From the NCBI RefSeq assembly GCF_039519235.1, contig NZ_CP154351.1:1178001-1242000 (forward strand): a stretch of DNA of 64,000 nt, read 5' to 3'. This document shows positions 36,513-46,288 of the stretch, piece by piece. Origin of the DNA: Micrococcus sp. 2A (lineage in GTDB: Bacteria; Actinomycetota; Actinomycetes; Actinomycetales; Micrococcaceae). The stretch's first letter is position 1, and every line of letters begins with the position of its first letter. The translations under genes and the position numbers were made by a program. The notes beneath the pieces are model-generated. The model was not told the DNA's origin and ran no database searches. It saw only the letters and a list, made by a program, of their open reading frames with translations.

Positions 36513-37090
36513 TGCGCCGCCGCACGGCGGTGCTCCTCGCCCTCGCCTCCGGCGCGCTGGTCCTCGCGACCGCGGGGCAGACCTGGGTCGAGGCGTCGGG
36601 CCTGACGGGTGGGACCGCCGACCACGCGCGGGCCGTGGGCGCCTCCGCGGCGCCCGTGGCGACCGCGATGGCCGTCGTCGTGATGGCCGGGGCGCTCGCC
36701 CTGACCACGGCCCGCCGGGTCGGCGCCGTCGTCGTGGGCCTCCTGACGGTGCTGGCCGGCGTGGTCATCGCCTCGACCGCCGTCTTCGCCGCCCTGGACC
36801 CGGTGGCGACGGCGACCCCGGCCGTCGCCGCCGTCACGGGCACCACCGCTGACGCCGCCTCCTATGCCGTGACCGTGTGGCCGTGGGTGTGCGCGGCGGC
36901 CGGCGTCCTGGCCGCCCTCACGGGGGCGGCCGCCCTGGCCTCGGCCCGCTCGTGGCGCTCCGCCCGCCGCTACGAGGCGGCCGCCGGCACTCCCGCCGGC
37001 ACTCCCGCGGGCGCGACGGCCGCACCCGCCGCCACGGTGGACGAGATGGACGCGTGGGACGACCTCTCGCGCGGTCACGACCCGACCTGA
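36512..37090 (+). CDS. Trp biosynthesis-associated membrane protein (TIGR02234)
   Basis: A 192-residue protein with four predicted helices, encoded next to trpE in many actinobacteria. The N-terminus is basic (MRRRTAV) and GQTWVEASG follows the first helix, a family feature. The C-terminal tail has AGTP repeats. Its function is unknown. The ATG overlaps the trpE stop. Confidence 0.8.
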   Translation: MRRRTAVLLALASGALVLATAGQTWVEASGLTGGTADHARAVGASAAPVATAMAVVVMAGALALTTARRVGAVVVGLLTVLAGVVIASTAVFAALDPVATATPAVAAVTGTTADAASYAVTVWPWVCAAAGVLAALTGAAALASARSWRSARRYEAAAGTPAGTPAGATAAPAATVDEMDAWDDLSRGHDPT

Positions 37091-37153
37091 GCGGCGTCCC
37101 GTGGCACAATGAGGGGCAGTCGTCATGCACACCACGTCGAGTGAGGGACACCC

Positions 37154-37501
37154 ATGAGCCACACCGAGACCACCACCACCTCCGGCACCCGCCGTCGCGA
37201 CCTGCGCGAGGAGCGCGACGCGGACCGCGGCGTCGACGCGGGGGTCGTCGTCACCGAGGACGGCCGCGTGCTGGGCGACCCCACGCACGCGGAGGTCCCG
37301 GACCACGGCAACACCCCGGGCGGCTGGATCATGGCCGGTCTCGGCGTGCTCGGCGTCCTCGCCGGCTGCATCGGTGCGCTCACCGACCTGCAGATCCTCA
37401 TCTGGATCGGCCTCGCCATGCTCGTGATCGGCGGCATCGTGGGCCTCGTGTCGGCCAAGCGCCAGTCGGCCCGGCCCGACTCGGCCCGCCGCGGCCACTG
37501 A
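37154..37501 (+). CDS. HGxxPAAW-motif membrane protein, variant motif
   Basis: A 115-residue protein with a charged N-terminal half and two helices (about 56–76 and 82–100). Proteins of this kind stand in actinobacterial trp operons and carry an HGxxPAAW signature just before the first helix. Here it reads HGNTPGGW, with both alanines replaced by glycine. Function unknown. CACAAT at 37105–37110 may be an internal -10. Confidence 0.72.
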   Translation: MSHTETTTTSGTRRRDLREERDADRGVDAGVVVTEDGRVLGDPTHAEVPDHGNTPGGWIMAGLGVLGVLAGCIGALTDLQILIWIGLAMLVIGGIVGLVSAKRQSARPDSARRGH

Positions 37502-37511
37502 GGCCCACTCC

Positions 37512-38318
37512 GTGAGCGTCCTCGACGACATCGTCGAGGGAGTCCGCGAGGACCTCGCCGAGCGCCGCCGATCGCTCCCTCAGGAGCGGCTCGCGGAGCT
37601 CGTCGCGGCCGCCCCGGCCCCCCTCGACGCGCACGCGGCGCTGACCGGCGGCCGCACCGACCCCGCGGGGATCCACGTGATCTCCGAGGTCAAGCGCGCC
37701 AGCCCGTCCAAGGGGCACCTCGCCGACATCCCCGAGCCCGCCGCCCTGGCCTCCGCCTACGAGCGCGGGGGAGCCTCCGCCGTCTCCGTGCTGACCGAGG
37801 CCCGACGCTTCGGCGGCAGCCTGGCCGACCTCGACGCCGTGCGCGCCGCCGTCGCCCTGCCCGTCCTGCGCAAGGACTTCACGGTGGAGGAGTACCAGGT
37901 CCACGAGGCCCGCGCCCACGGGGCGGACCTCGTGCTCCTCATCGTGGCCGCCCTCGACGACGCACGCCTGCGTAGCCTCCTGCAGCTGACGGAGTCACTC
38001 GGGATGCATGCCCTCGTCGAGGCCCACACCCCCGGGGAGGTCGAGCGCGGCGTGGCCGCCGGCGCCCGGATCCTGGGCGTGAACGTGCGCAACCTGAAGA
38101 CCCTCGACATCGACCCGGACCGCTACGCGGCCCTGGCCGCCGGGCTCCCCGAGGACGTCGTGCGCGTCGCCGAGTCCGGCGTGGAGTCCGAGGAGCAGAT
38201 CCGCTCCTACGCTGCCGCCGGCGCCGACGCCGTCCTCGTGGGCGAGGCCCTCGTGCGCCACGGCCACCCCGAGGCGGCGCTGCGCGCGTTCCGCGCCGCC
38301 TCCCTCACCGTCCGCTGA
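37512..38318 (+). CDS. trpC: indole-3-glycerol phosphate synthase
   Basis: A 268-residue TIM-barrel enzyme that closes the indole ring. Landmarks are [10 protein letters not shown] with a catalytic Lys, [13 protein letters not shown] with another Lys, [10 protein letters not shown] and VAESGV. It is not fused to TrpF; actinobacteria usually use PriA instead. GTG start 10 bp after the preceding gene. Confidence 0.95.
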   Translation: MSVLDDIVEGVREDLAERRRSLPQERLAELVAAAPAPLDAHAALTGGRTDPAGIHVISEVKRASPSKGHLADIPEPAALASAYERGGASAVSVLTEARRFGGSLADLDAVRAAVALPVLRKDFTVEEYQVHEARAHGADLVLLIVAALDDARLRSLLQLTESLGMHALVEAHTPGEVERGVAAGARILGVNVRNLKTLDIDPDRYAALAAGLPEDVVRVAESGVESEEQIRSYAAAGADAVLVGEALVRHGHPEAALRAFRAASLTVR

Positions 38319-38346
38319 CCCCCCGACCGAAGGAAGTGGTCCGCCC

Positions 38347-39672
38347 ATGAGCGCGGAGCGATCCAGCACCCAGCCGTCCATCGAGTTCGAGGGCGTGTTC
38401 CAGGGCCTGCCGGGCCCGTACTTCGGCCGGTACGGCGGGCAGTGGATGCCCGAGTCCCTCATGGCGGCGCTCAAGGAGGTCACGGAGACCTACGACGTGG
38501 CGCGCCGGGACCCGGCGTTCGAGGAGGAGCTGCGCGGCTACTTCCGGGACTACGTCAACCGGCCCTCGCTGCTCACCGAGGTGCCGCGCTTCGCTGCCGA
38601 GACCCCGGGCGTGCGCATCTTCCTCAAGCGCGAGGACCTCAACCACACCGGCTCGCACAAGATCAACAACGTGATCGGCCAGGCGCTGCTGGCCCGGCGC
38701 ATGGGCAAGACCCGCCTGATCGCGGAGACCGGCGCCGGCCAGCACGGCGTGGCCACCGCCACCGCGGCCGCCCTCTTCGGGATGGAGTGCACCGTGTACA
38801 TGGGGGAGGAGGACACGCGCCGCCAGGCCCTCAACGTGGCCCGCATGCAGATGCTCGGCGCGGAGGTCATCCCCGTGACCATCGGCGCCCGCACCCTGAA
38901 GGACGCCATCAACGAGGCGCTGCGCGACTGGGTGGCCTCGGTGGACACCACGCACTACCTGATGGGCACCGTCACCGGCCCGCACCCCTACCCCACCATG
39001 GTGCGGTACTTCCACTCCGTGATCGGGGAGGAGGCCCGCGAGCAGGTCCTCGCCCAGACCGGCCGCCTGCCCGACGCCGTCGCGGCGTGCGTGGGCGGCG
39101 GATCCAACGCGATGGGCCTCTTCCACGGGTTCCTGGACGACGAGGGCGTGGAGCTGTACGGCTTCGAGGCCGGCGGGGAGGGCCTCGAGTCCGGCCGCCA
39201 CGCCGCCTCCATCACCCTGGGCCGCACCGGCGTGCTGCACGGCGCCCGCACCTACCTGATGCAGGACGAGGACGGGCAGACCATCGACTCGCACTCGATC
39301 TCCGCGGGCCTGGACTACCCCGCCGTGGGCCCCGAGCACGCCTTCCTGCACGACACCGGCCGGGCCGCGTACGAGCCCGTCACCGACGCCGAGTGCATGG
39401 CCGCGTTCCAGCGGCTCACCCGCACCGAGGGCATCCTGCCGGCGATCGAGTCCGCCCACGCCCTGGCCGGCGCGCTGCGCCTGGCCCGCCGCTGGGCCGA
39501 CGAGGGCCTCGTGGGCGCGGACACCGCCGAGGGCGAGGAGCGGATCATCGTGGTCAGCCTCTCCGGCCGCGGCGACAAGGACGTGGCCACGGCCGCGGCC
39601 TGGTTCGGCCTCGGGGAGGCGGACGAGCAGAAGGACCCGCTGGACGAGCTGACCCCGGGAGAAGAGCAGTGA
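38347..39672 (+). CDS. trpB: tryptophan synthase beta chain
   Basis: Joins indole and serine with pyridoxal phosphate. The PLP lysine is Lys105 in GSHKINN and the phosphate loop GGGSNA is at 250–255. AETGAGQHG and [10 protein letters not shown] are family blocks. The 441 residues include a Glu/Asp-rich C-terminal extension. ATG after GAAGGAAG. It overlaps trpA by a GTGA junction. Confidence 0.96.
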   Translation: MSAERSSTQPSIEFEGVFQGLPGPYFGRYGGQWMPESLMAALKEVTETYDVARRDPAFEEELRGYFRDYVNRPSLLTEVPRFAAETPGVRIFLKREDLNHTGSHKINNVIGQALLARRMGKTRLIAETGAGQHGVATATAAALFGMECTVYMGEEDTRRQALNVARMQMLGAEVIPVTIGARTLKDAINEALRDWVASVDTTHYLMGTVTGPHPYPTMVRYFHSVIGEEAREQVLAQTGRLPDAVAACVGGGSNAMGLFHGFLDDEGVELYGFEAGGEGLESGRHAASITLGRTGVLHGARTYLMQDEDGQTIDSHSISAGLDYPAVGPEHAFLHDTGRAAYEPVTDAECMAAFQRLTRTEGILPAIESAHALAGALRLARRWADEGLVGADTAEGEERIIVVSLSGRGDKDVATAAAWFGLGEADEQKDPLDELTPGEEQ

Positions 39673-40472
39673 GCACCGACGTGACCTCCAAGACCGCCGC
39701 CGCGATCGCGGCCGCCCGCGACGCCGGGCGCACCGCCCTCGTGGCCTACCTGCCCGCCGGCTACCCCTCCGTGGCGGACTGCGTGGAGGCCGCCGTCGCC
39801 CTCGGGGAGAACGGCGCCGACGTGATCGAGATCGGCCTGCCCTACACCGATCCGGTGATGGACGGCCCCGTCATCCAGCGCGCCACGGCCGCCTCGCTCG
39901 CCGCCGGCTTCCGGGTGGCGGACGTGTTCGAGATCGTGCGGCAGGTGACCGCCCGCACCGACGCGGCCGTGCTCGTCATGACGTACTGGAACCTCGTGGA
40001 CCGGATGGGCGTCGAGGAGTTCGCGGGCCGCCTGGCCGCGGCCGGGGGAGCGGGGCTCATCACGCCCGACCTCGTGCCCGAGGAGGCCGGGGAGTGGTTC
40101 GAGGCCTCGGACCGCCACGGCCTGGACCGCGTGTTCCTCACCGCCCCCTCGTCCTCGCCGGAGCGCGTGCGCCTCACGGTGGAGGCCTCGCGCGGGTTCG
40201 TCTACGCCGTCTCCGTGATGGGCGTCACCGGCGCCCGCGACCAGGTCTCGGACGCGGCCGAGGCCGTCGTCCGGGCCGCCCGTGAGGCCGGTGCCGAGCA
40301 CGTGTGCGTGGGCCTGGGCGTCTCCCAGGCCGAGCATGTCCGCGAGATCGGGGCGTTCGCGGACGGGGCGATCGTGGGGACCGCGCTGGTGCGCGCCCTC
40401 ACCGACGGCGGCCCCGAGGCCGTCGCGGCCCTGACGCGCGAGCTGGCCGCCGGCACCGTGCGGGAGGCCTGA
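39669..40472 (+). CDS. trpA: tryptophan synthase alpha chain
   Basis: Cleaves indole-3-glycerol phosphate and passes indole to TrpB. The 267-residue TIM barrel has catalytic Glu54 ([10 protein letters not shown]) and Asp65 (VMDGP). [12 protein letters not shown] is the phosphate-binding region. The GTG start overlaps the trpB stop. lgt begins two bases after its stop. Confidence 0.95.
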   Translation: MSTDVTSKTAAAIAAARDAGRTALVAYLPAGYPSVADCVEAAVALGENGADVIEIGLPYTDPVMDGPVIQRATAASLAAGFRVADVFEIVRQVTARTDAAVLVMTYWNLVDRMGVEEFAGRLAAAGGAGLITPDLVPEEAGEWFEASDRHGLDRVFLTAPSSSPERVRLTVEASRGFVYAVSVMGVTGARDQVSDAAEAVVRAAREAGAEHVCVGLGVSQAEHVREIGAFADGAIVGTALVRALTDGGPEAVAALTRELAAGTVREA

Positions 40473-40474
40473 GC

Positions 40475-41479
40475 ATGCTCGCCGGTGCCCTCGCCCCCCT
40501 CGCGGCGATCCCGTCCCCGTCGTGGGACGGCCTGCAGCTGGGCCCGCTGAAGGTCCACGCCTACGCGCTGTGCATCATCCTCGGCATCATCCTGGCCCTC
40601 TGGCTGGCCTCGCGCCGCTGGGAGGACCGGAACGGCCCCGAGGGCGCGGTCCTCGACGTCGCGATCTGGGCCATCCCGTTCGGGTTCGTGGGCGGCCGGC
40701 TCTACCACGTGCTCTCCTCCCCGGACCGGTACTTCGGCCCGGGCTTCGACGGCACGGGCGATCCGGTCCAGGCCTTCTACGTGTGGAACGGCGGCCTCGG
40801 GATCTGGGGCGCCATCGCGCTGGGCGCCGTGGGCGCCTGGATCGCGTGCCGCCGGTACGGGCTGCGCCTGAGCGCCTTCGGCGACGTCGTCGCCCCGGGC
40901 GTCCTGCTGGCCCAGGCCGTGGGCCGCTGGGGCAACTGGTTCAACCAGGAGCTCTTCGGCGCGCCCACCACGCTGCCGTGGGGTCTGCGGATCGACCCCT
41001 CGCACGCCAACTTCCCGGTGGGCACGCCCGCCGACACGCTGTTCCACCCCACGTTCCTCTACGAGAGCCTGTGGAACCTCGCCGGAGTGGCCCTCCTCCT
41101 GCTGCTGGACCGCCGCCTCCACCTGCGCCACGGCGCGATGCTGTGGGCCTACGTGGCCTGGTACACGCTCGGCCGCGTCTGGATCGAGATGCTCCGGATC
41201 GACGACGCCGAGATGATCACCCTCTTCGGGGTCACCCAGCGCCTGAACGTGTGGACCTCGATCGTGATGCTCCTGCTGGCGCTCGTGATGCTCGCCGTCA
41301 TCCTGGTCAAGCACGGCCCGGCCGCCGCCGGCCCGCGCTCGGACGACTCCGTGTGGCTGCCCGGCCGCGGCCCCGCCCTCGAGGCCGGCGCGGGCGCGCC
41401 CGTCGACGCGGCGGTCGCGGGGCAGGGCCCCGACGACGGCGCCGGATCCACGGCCGCGGGGGTCCGCGAGGACCGCTGA
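40475..41479 (+). CDS. lgt: prolipoprotein diacylglyceryl transferase
   Basis: Attaches diacylglycerol to the lipobox cysteine of prelipoproteins, such as the one encoded at 2589–3353. The 334-residue membrane protein has about seven helices. The Lgt signature GRWGNWFNQELFG (about 150–162) contains the essential arginine and asparagine. NGGLGIWGA is the actinobacterial form of the HGGL motif. A soluble tail of about 50 residues ends the protein. It is the last gene of the hisI–trp operon, 2 bp after trpA. Confidence 0.95.
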   Translation: MLAGALAPLAAIPSPSWDGLQLGPLKVHAYALCIILGIILALWLASRRWEDRNGPEGAVLDVAIWAIPFGFVGGRLYHVLSSPDRYFGPGFDGTGDPVQAFYVWNGGLGIWGAIALGAVGAWIACRRYGLRLSAFGDVVAPGVLLAQAVGRWGNWFNQELFGAPTTLPWGLRIDPSHANFPVGTPADTLFHPTFLYESLWNLAGVALLLLLDRRLHLRHGAMLWAYVAWYTLGRVWIEMLRIDDAEMITLFGVTQRLNVWTSIVMLLLALVMLAVILVKHGPAAAGPRSDDSVWLPGRGPALEAGAGAPVDAAVAGQGPDDGAGSTAAGVREDR

Positions 41480-41535
41480 GCGTCCAGCATTCGGACATCC
41501 GCGTCTGAGAATGTGGCGCAGGTCGCCTTCCTCGC

Positions 41536-41541
41536 TACTCT
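41536..41541 (+). promoter_or_regulatory. -10 element of gltBD
   Basis: TACTCT would start a leader of about 110 nt to the gltB ATG. The leader has no recognised riboswitch. Confidence 0.45.
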
Positions 41542-41659
41542 CGTGCGCAACGCGACCCGCCGGGCGATCCCCGAGGCAGGGTCCGCTCACCATCGCAGGG
41601 GCCAGCGTCGTCCCCTCCTCACCCCGGCCCTCCGGCCGGCCACAGGAGAAGGACGCGCC

Positions 41660-44600
41660 ATGCAGCACCCATCGAAGACCCCGCACGCCGACCCGTTCCG
41701 CGCGTTCGCGGCCCAGCCGGAGGCGGCGGGTCTCTACGACCCGGAGCAGGAGAAGGACGCGTGCGGCCTCGCCGCCGTCGCCACCCTGCGCGGCCCGGCC
41801 ACCCACAAGATCGTCCAGGACGCGCTGACCGCCCTGCGGGCGCTCGAGCACCGCGGCGCCGTGGGCGCGGACGAGGGCACCGGCGACGGCGCGGGCATCA
41901 TCACCCAGGTCCCCGACGCCCTGCTGCGCGCCACCGTCTCCTTCGAGCTGCCCGCGGCGGGGGAGTACGCCGTCGGCACCGCCTTCCTGCCCCAGGACGA
42001 GGCCGCCCGCACCGCCGCGCAGGAGGCGATCGCCGAGGCCGCCGTCGTCGAGGGCCTGGACCTGCTCGGCTGGCGGCCCGTCCCCACCGACGAGTCCGTG
42101 CTCGGCCCGGGCTCGCGCGCCGTCGTGCCGGTCTTCGAGCAGCTCTTCCTTGCCGTCTCCGCGGGCGAGGACGTCGAGGCCCCCGGCCAGTCGCTGGACG
42201 CCCGCGCCTGGCGCCTGCGCCGCCGCGCCCAGCGCAGCGGCGTCTACTTCCCCTCCCTGTCCTCGCGCACCCTCGTCTACAAGGGCATGCTCTCGACGGC
42301 GCAGGTCGAGCCGTTCTACCCGGACCTCTCGGACGAGCGGTACGTGACCCGCCTGGCCGTGGTCCACTCCCGCTTCTCCACGAACACGTTCCCCTCGTGG
42401 CCGCTGGCCCAGCCCTTCCGCACGATCGCGCACAACGGCGAGATCAACACGGTCAAGGGCAACCGCAACTGGATGCGGGCCCGCCAGGGCGAGCTGCGCC
42501 ACCCGCTGCTCGGCGAGGTGCCCGAGGAGATGTTCCCCATCGTGAGCGCCTCCGGCTCGGACTCGGCCTCGTTCGACGAGGTGGCCGAGCTGATCCACCT
42601 GGCCGGCCGCCCGCTCTCGCACGCGATCATGATGATGGTCCCGGAGGCGTGGGAGAACCACACCACCATGGACGAGGACCGGCGCGCGTTCTACCAATAC
42701 CACTCGATGCTCATGGAGCCGTGGGACGGCCCCGCCGCGATCGCCTTCACCGACGGCGTGCAGCTCGGCTCTGTGCTGGACCGCAACGGCCTGCGCCCCG
42801 CCCGCTACTGGGAGACCCGGGACGGGCTCGTGGTGCTCGCGTCCGAGGTCGGCGTCCTGGACATCGACCCGGCCACCGTGGTCCGCAAGGGCCGGGTCAA
42901 GCCCGGGCGGATGTTCCTGCTGGACACCGAGCAGGGCCGCATCATCGAGGACGAGGAGGTCAAGGCCGAGATCGCCGCCTCCGCTCCGTGGAAGGACTGG
43001 GTGGCCGACTCGCTGCGGCGGATCGAGGACCTGCCCGAGCGCGAGCCCGTCCGCTACCACGGCGACTCCGTCCGCCTGCGCCAGCGCCTGTTCGGCTACA
43101 CGGACGAGGAGGTGCGCACGATCATCGAGCCCATGGCGCGGCACGGCGCCGAGCCCCTCGGGGCGATGGGCACGGACACCCCGATCGCGGTGCTCTCCCC
43201 GCGCCCGCGCCTGCTCTTCGACTACTTCACGCAGAACTTCGCGCAGGTGACCAACCCGCCGCTGGACTCCATCCGCGAGGAGCAGGTCACCTCGATGCGC
43301 ACGTGCATCGGACCCCAGGCGAGCCTGCTCGCCGCGGGCAAGGTGACGACGGACGCCGTCGAGATCCCCTTCCCGGTGCTGGACAACGAGCAGCTCGCCC
43401 GCATCGCCGCGGTGCGCGCCGAGGACGGCACGCGCCGCGCCCTCAAGGTCAAGGGGCTCTACCTCGTGGCCGGCGGCGCCGAGGAGATGCGCTCCCGCCT
43501 CAAGGAGATCTGCGAGCAGGTCTCCGCGGCCGTCCAGCGCGGCGTGCAGTACGTGGTCCTCTCGGACCGGGACGCCAACGCGCAGTGGGCGCCCATCCCG
43601 TCCCTGCTGCTCACCTCGGCCGTGCACCACCACCTGCTGGCGAGCGCCTCGCGCACCCGCACCTCCCTGCTCGTGGAGGCCGGCGACGTGCGCGAGGTCC
43701 ACCACGTGGCCGTGCTGATCGGCTACGGCGCCTCCGCCGTCAACCCGTACCTGTCCATGGAGACGGCCGAGGAGCTCGTGCGCACCGGCACGCTCACCGG
43801 CGTCACCGAGCAGGAGGCCACCCGGAACCTCATCCACGGGCTCGGCAAGGGCGTGCAGAAGATCATGTCTAAGATGGGCATCTCCACGGTGGCCTCGTAC
43901 TGCGGCGCCCAGACGTTCGAGGCGCTCGGCCTCTCCCGGTCCTTCGTGGACCGCTACTTCACGGGCACCCGCTCGCCGATGGACGGCGTGGGGCTGGACG
44001 TGATCGCGGCCGAGTCCGCGGCCCGCCACGCCACGGCGTTCCCCGTGGACGGCTCCTCCGCCTCCACCGTGGGCCCGCGCGACACCTCGGGCCTGCCCGT
44101 GGGCGGCGAGTACAAGTGGCGCCGCGAGGGCCCGCCCCACCTGTTCAACCCCGAGACCGTGTTCCGCCTGCAGCACGCCACCCGCGAGCGGCGCTACGAC
44201 ATCTTCAAGGACTACACGCGGCGCGTGGACGAGCAGTCCGCGGACCTGATGACCCTGCGCGGCCTGCTCGGGCTCGCCACGGAGGGGCGCGAGCGCGTGC
44301 CGGTCTCCGAGGTCGAGTCCGTCGAGTCGATCGTGACGCGGTTCTCCACCGGCGCCATGTCCTACGGCTCGATCTCCCAGGAGGCCCACGAGACGCTCGC
44401 GGTGGCCATGAACCGCCTCGGCGCGCGCTCGAACTCGGGCGAGGGCGGCGAGGACCCCGAGCGCCTGCTCGACCCGGAGCGCAACTCGCGCGTCAAGCAG
44501 ATCGCCTCGGGCCGGTTCGGCGTCACGAGCCTGTACCTGTCCACCGCCACGGACCTGCAGATCAAGATGGCCCAGGGCGCCAAGCCCGGCGAGGGCGGCC

Positions 44601-46288
44601 AGCTCATGGGCGCCAAGGTGTACCCGTGGGTGGCGCGCACGCGGCACTCGACGCCGGGCGTCTCCCTCGTCTCCCCGCCGCCGCACCACGACATCTACTC
44701 GATCGAGGACCTCGCCCAGCTGATCCACGACCTCAAGCGCGCCAACCCGCAGGCCCGCGTGCACGTCAAGCTGGTCTCCGAGACCGGCGTGGGCACGGTG
44801 GCCGCCGGCGTGACCAAGGCGAAGGCCGACGTCGTGCTCATCTCGGGCCACGACGGCGGCACCGGCGCCTCCCCGCTGAACTCGCTCAAGCACGCCGGCA
44901 CGCCGTGGGAGCTGGGACTGAGCGAGGCCCAGCAGACGCTGCGGCTCAACGGGCTGCGCGACCGCGTGACCGTGCAGGTGGACGGCCAGCTCAAGACCGG
45001 CCGGGACGTGGTGATCGCGGCCCTGCTCGGCGCCGAGGAGTTCGGCTTCGCGACGGCGCCGCTCGTGGTCTCGGGCTGCATCATGATGCGCGTGTGCCAC
45101 CTGGACACCTGCCCCGTGGGCGTGGCCACGCAGAACCCCGAGCTGCGCGCCCGCTTCACCGGCCGGCCGGAGTTCGTGGTGACGTTCTTCGAGTACATCG
45201 CCCAGGAGGTGCGCGAGCTGCTCGCCGAGCTCGGCCTGCGCTCCCTGGACGAGGCGATCGGCCGCCAGGACCTGTTGCACAAGGACGCGGCGATCGGGCA
45301 CTTCAAGACCGAGGGCCTGGACCTGTCCGGCGTGCTCTCGGACGCCGGGGTGCCCGAGGAGGCCCCGCGCCGCCGGCTCACGGAGCAGGACCACCGGCTC
45401 CAGGACCAGGCGGACCAGCGCTGGCTGGACCAGGTGGCGGACGCCGTGGTCACCGAGACGCCCGTGACCGTCACGGACCGCCTCGTGAACACCGACCGCT
45501 CCGTGGGCACCCTGCTGGGCCACCGCGTCACCGCGGCCCGGCTCGACGACGAGCTGCCCCGGGACACCATCCGCATCGAGCTGACCGGCGAGGCCGGGCA
45601 GTCCCTCGGCGCCTTCCTGCCGGCCGGCGTGACCATCACCCTGTCCGGGGACGCCAACGACTACGTGGGCAAGGGCCTCTCCGGCGGCACGGTGGCCCTG
45701 CGACCCGACCCCGAGGCCCCCTTCGCGGCCGAGGAGAACATGATCGCCGGCAACGTGGTGGGCTACGGCGCCACCTCGGGGCGGCTGTTCCTCAACGGCC
45801 GCGTGGGGGAGCGGTTCCTGGTCCGCAACTCGGGGGCGGTCGCCGTCGTCGAGGGCATCGGCGACCACGGCCTCGAGTACATGACGGGCGGCACCGCCCT
45901 CGTGCTGGGGGACACCGGCCGCAACCTCGCGGCCGGCATGTCCGGCGGCGTCGGGTTCTTCCTGGACCTGGACCCCGCTCAGCTCAACCCGCTCGCCGTC
46001 AAGGAGGACGAGCTGCTGCTCGGCCGCCCCGAGGGTGCGGACCGCGCGCTGATCCGCGAGCTGCTCGAGGAGCACCGGGCCGCCACCGGCTCGGACCTGG
46101 CCGCGCGCCTGCTCGCCGAGCTGGACGGCCCCGCTGAGGCCGCCGAGGCGCTCTGGGAGCGCTTCACCACCGTCCTGCCGCGCCGCTACGCGGCCGTGCA
46201 GGAGATCCGAACCGAGAGCGGGGACGCCGGCACCGACCCCGACGGCGACGCCGCCTGGGCCCGAATCCTGGAGGTGACCCGTGGCTGA
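41660..46288 (+). CDS. gltB: glutamate synthase, large subunit
   Basis: Moves the amide of glutamine to 2-oxoglutarate. The 1542-residue protein has a propeptide of 34 residues, then the N-terminal nucleophile Cys35 (KDACGLAA) of the glutaminase domain (about 35–430). The central and FMN-binding domains follow, with VYPWVARTRHSTPGV and SGHDGGTGASP. The 3Fe-4S cysteines are Cys1140, Cys1146 and Cys1151. The GXGXG beta-helix fills the C-terminus (about 1280–1500). ATG after AGGAGAAGGA. It overlaps gltD by 8 bp. Confidence 0.97.
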   Translation: MQHPSKTPHADPFRAFAAQPEAAGLYDPEQEKDACGLAAVATLRGPATHKIVQDALTALRALEHRGAVGADEGTGDGAGIITQVPDALLRATVSFELPAAGEYAVGTAFLPQDEAARTAAQEAIAEAAVVEGLDLLGWRPVPTDESVLGPGSRAVVPVFEQLFLAVSAGEDVEAPGQSLDARAWRLRRRAQRSGVYFPSLSSRTLVYKGMLSTAQVEPFYPDLSDERYVTRLAVVHSRFSTNTFPSWPLAQPFRTIAHNGEINTVKGNRNWMRARQGELRHPLLGEVPEEMFPIVSASGSDSASFDEVAELIHLAGRPLSHAIMMMVPEAWENHTTMDEDRRAFYQYHSMLMEPWDGPAAIAFTDGVQLGSVLDRNGLRPARYWETRDGLVVLASEVGVLDIDPATVVRKGRVKPGRMFLLDTEQGRIIEDEEVKAEIAASAPWKDWVADSLRRIEDLPEREPVRYHGDSVRLRQRLFGYTDEEVRTIIEPMARHGAEPLGAMGTDTPIAVLSPRPRLLFDYFTQNFAQVTNPPLDSIREEQVTSMRTCIGPQASLLAAGKVTTDAVEIPFPVLDNEQLARIAAVRAEDGTRRALKVKGLYLVAGGAEEMRSRLKEICEQVSAAVQRGVQYVVLSDRDANAQWAPIPSLLLTSAVHHHLLASASRTRTSLLVEAGDVREVHHVAVLIGYGASAVNPYLSMETAEELVRTGTLTGVTEQEATRNLIHGLGKGVQKIMSKMGISTVASYCGAQTFEALGLSRSFVDRYFTGTRSPMDGVGLDVIAAESAARHATAFPVDGSSASTVGPRDTSGLPVGGEYKWRREGPPHLFNPETVFRLQHATRERRYDIFKDYTRRVDEQSADLMTLRGLLGLATEGRERVPVSEVESVESIVTRFSTGAMSYGSISQEAHETLAVAMNRLGARSNSGEGGEDPERLLDPERNSRVKQIASGRFGVTSLYLSTATDLQIKMAQGAKPGEGGQLMGAKVYPWVARTRHSTPGVSLVSPPPHHDIYSIEDLAQLIHDLKRANPQARVHVKLVSETGVGTVAAGVTKAKADVVLISGHDGGTGASPLNSLKHAGTPWELGLSEAQQTLRLNGLRDRVTVQVDGQLKTGRDVVIAALLGAEEFGFATAPLVVSGCIMMRVCHLDTCPVGVATQNPELRARFTGRPEFVVTFFEYIAQEVRELLAELGLRSLDEAIGRQDLLHKDAAIGHFKTEGLDLSGVLSDAGVPEEAPRRRLTEQDHRLQDQADQRWLDQVADAVVTETPVTVTDRLVNTDRSVGTLLGHRVTAARLDDELPRDTIRIELTGEAGQSLGAFLPAGVTITLSGDANDYVGKGLSGGTVALRPDPEAPFAAEENMIAGNVVGYGATSGRLFLNGRVGERFLVRNSGAVAVVEGIGDHGLEYMTGGTALVLGDTGRNLAAGMSGGVGFFLDLDPAQLNPLAVKEDELLLGRPEGADRALIRELLEEHRAATGSDLAARLLAELDGPAEAAEALWERFTTVLPRRYAAVQEIRTESGDAGTDPDGDAAWARILEVTRG

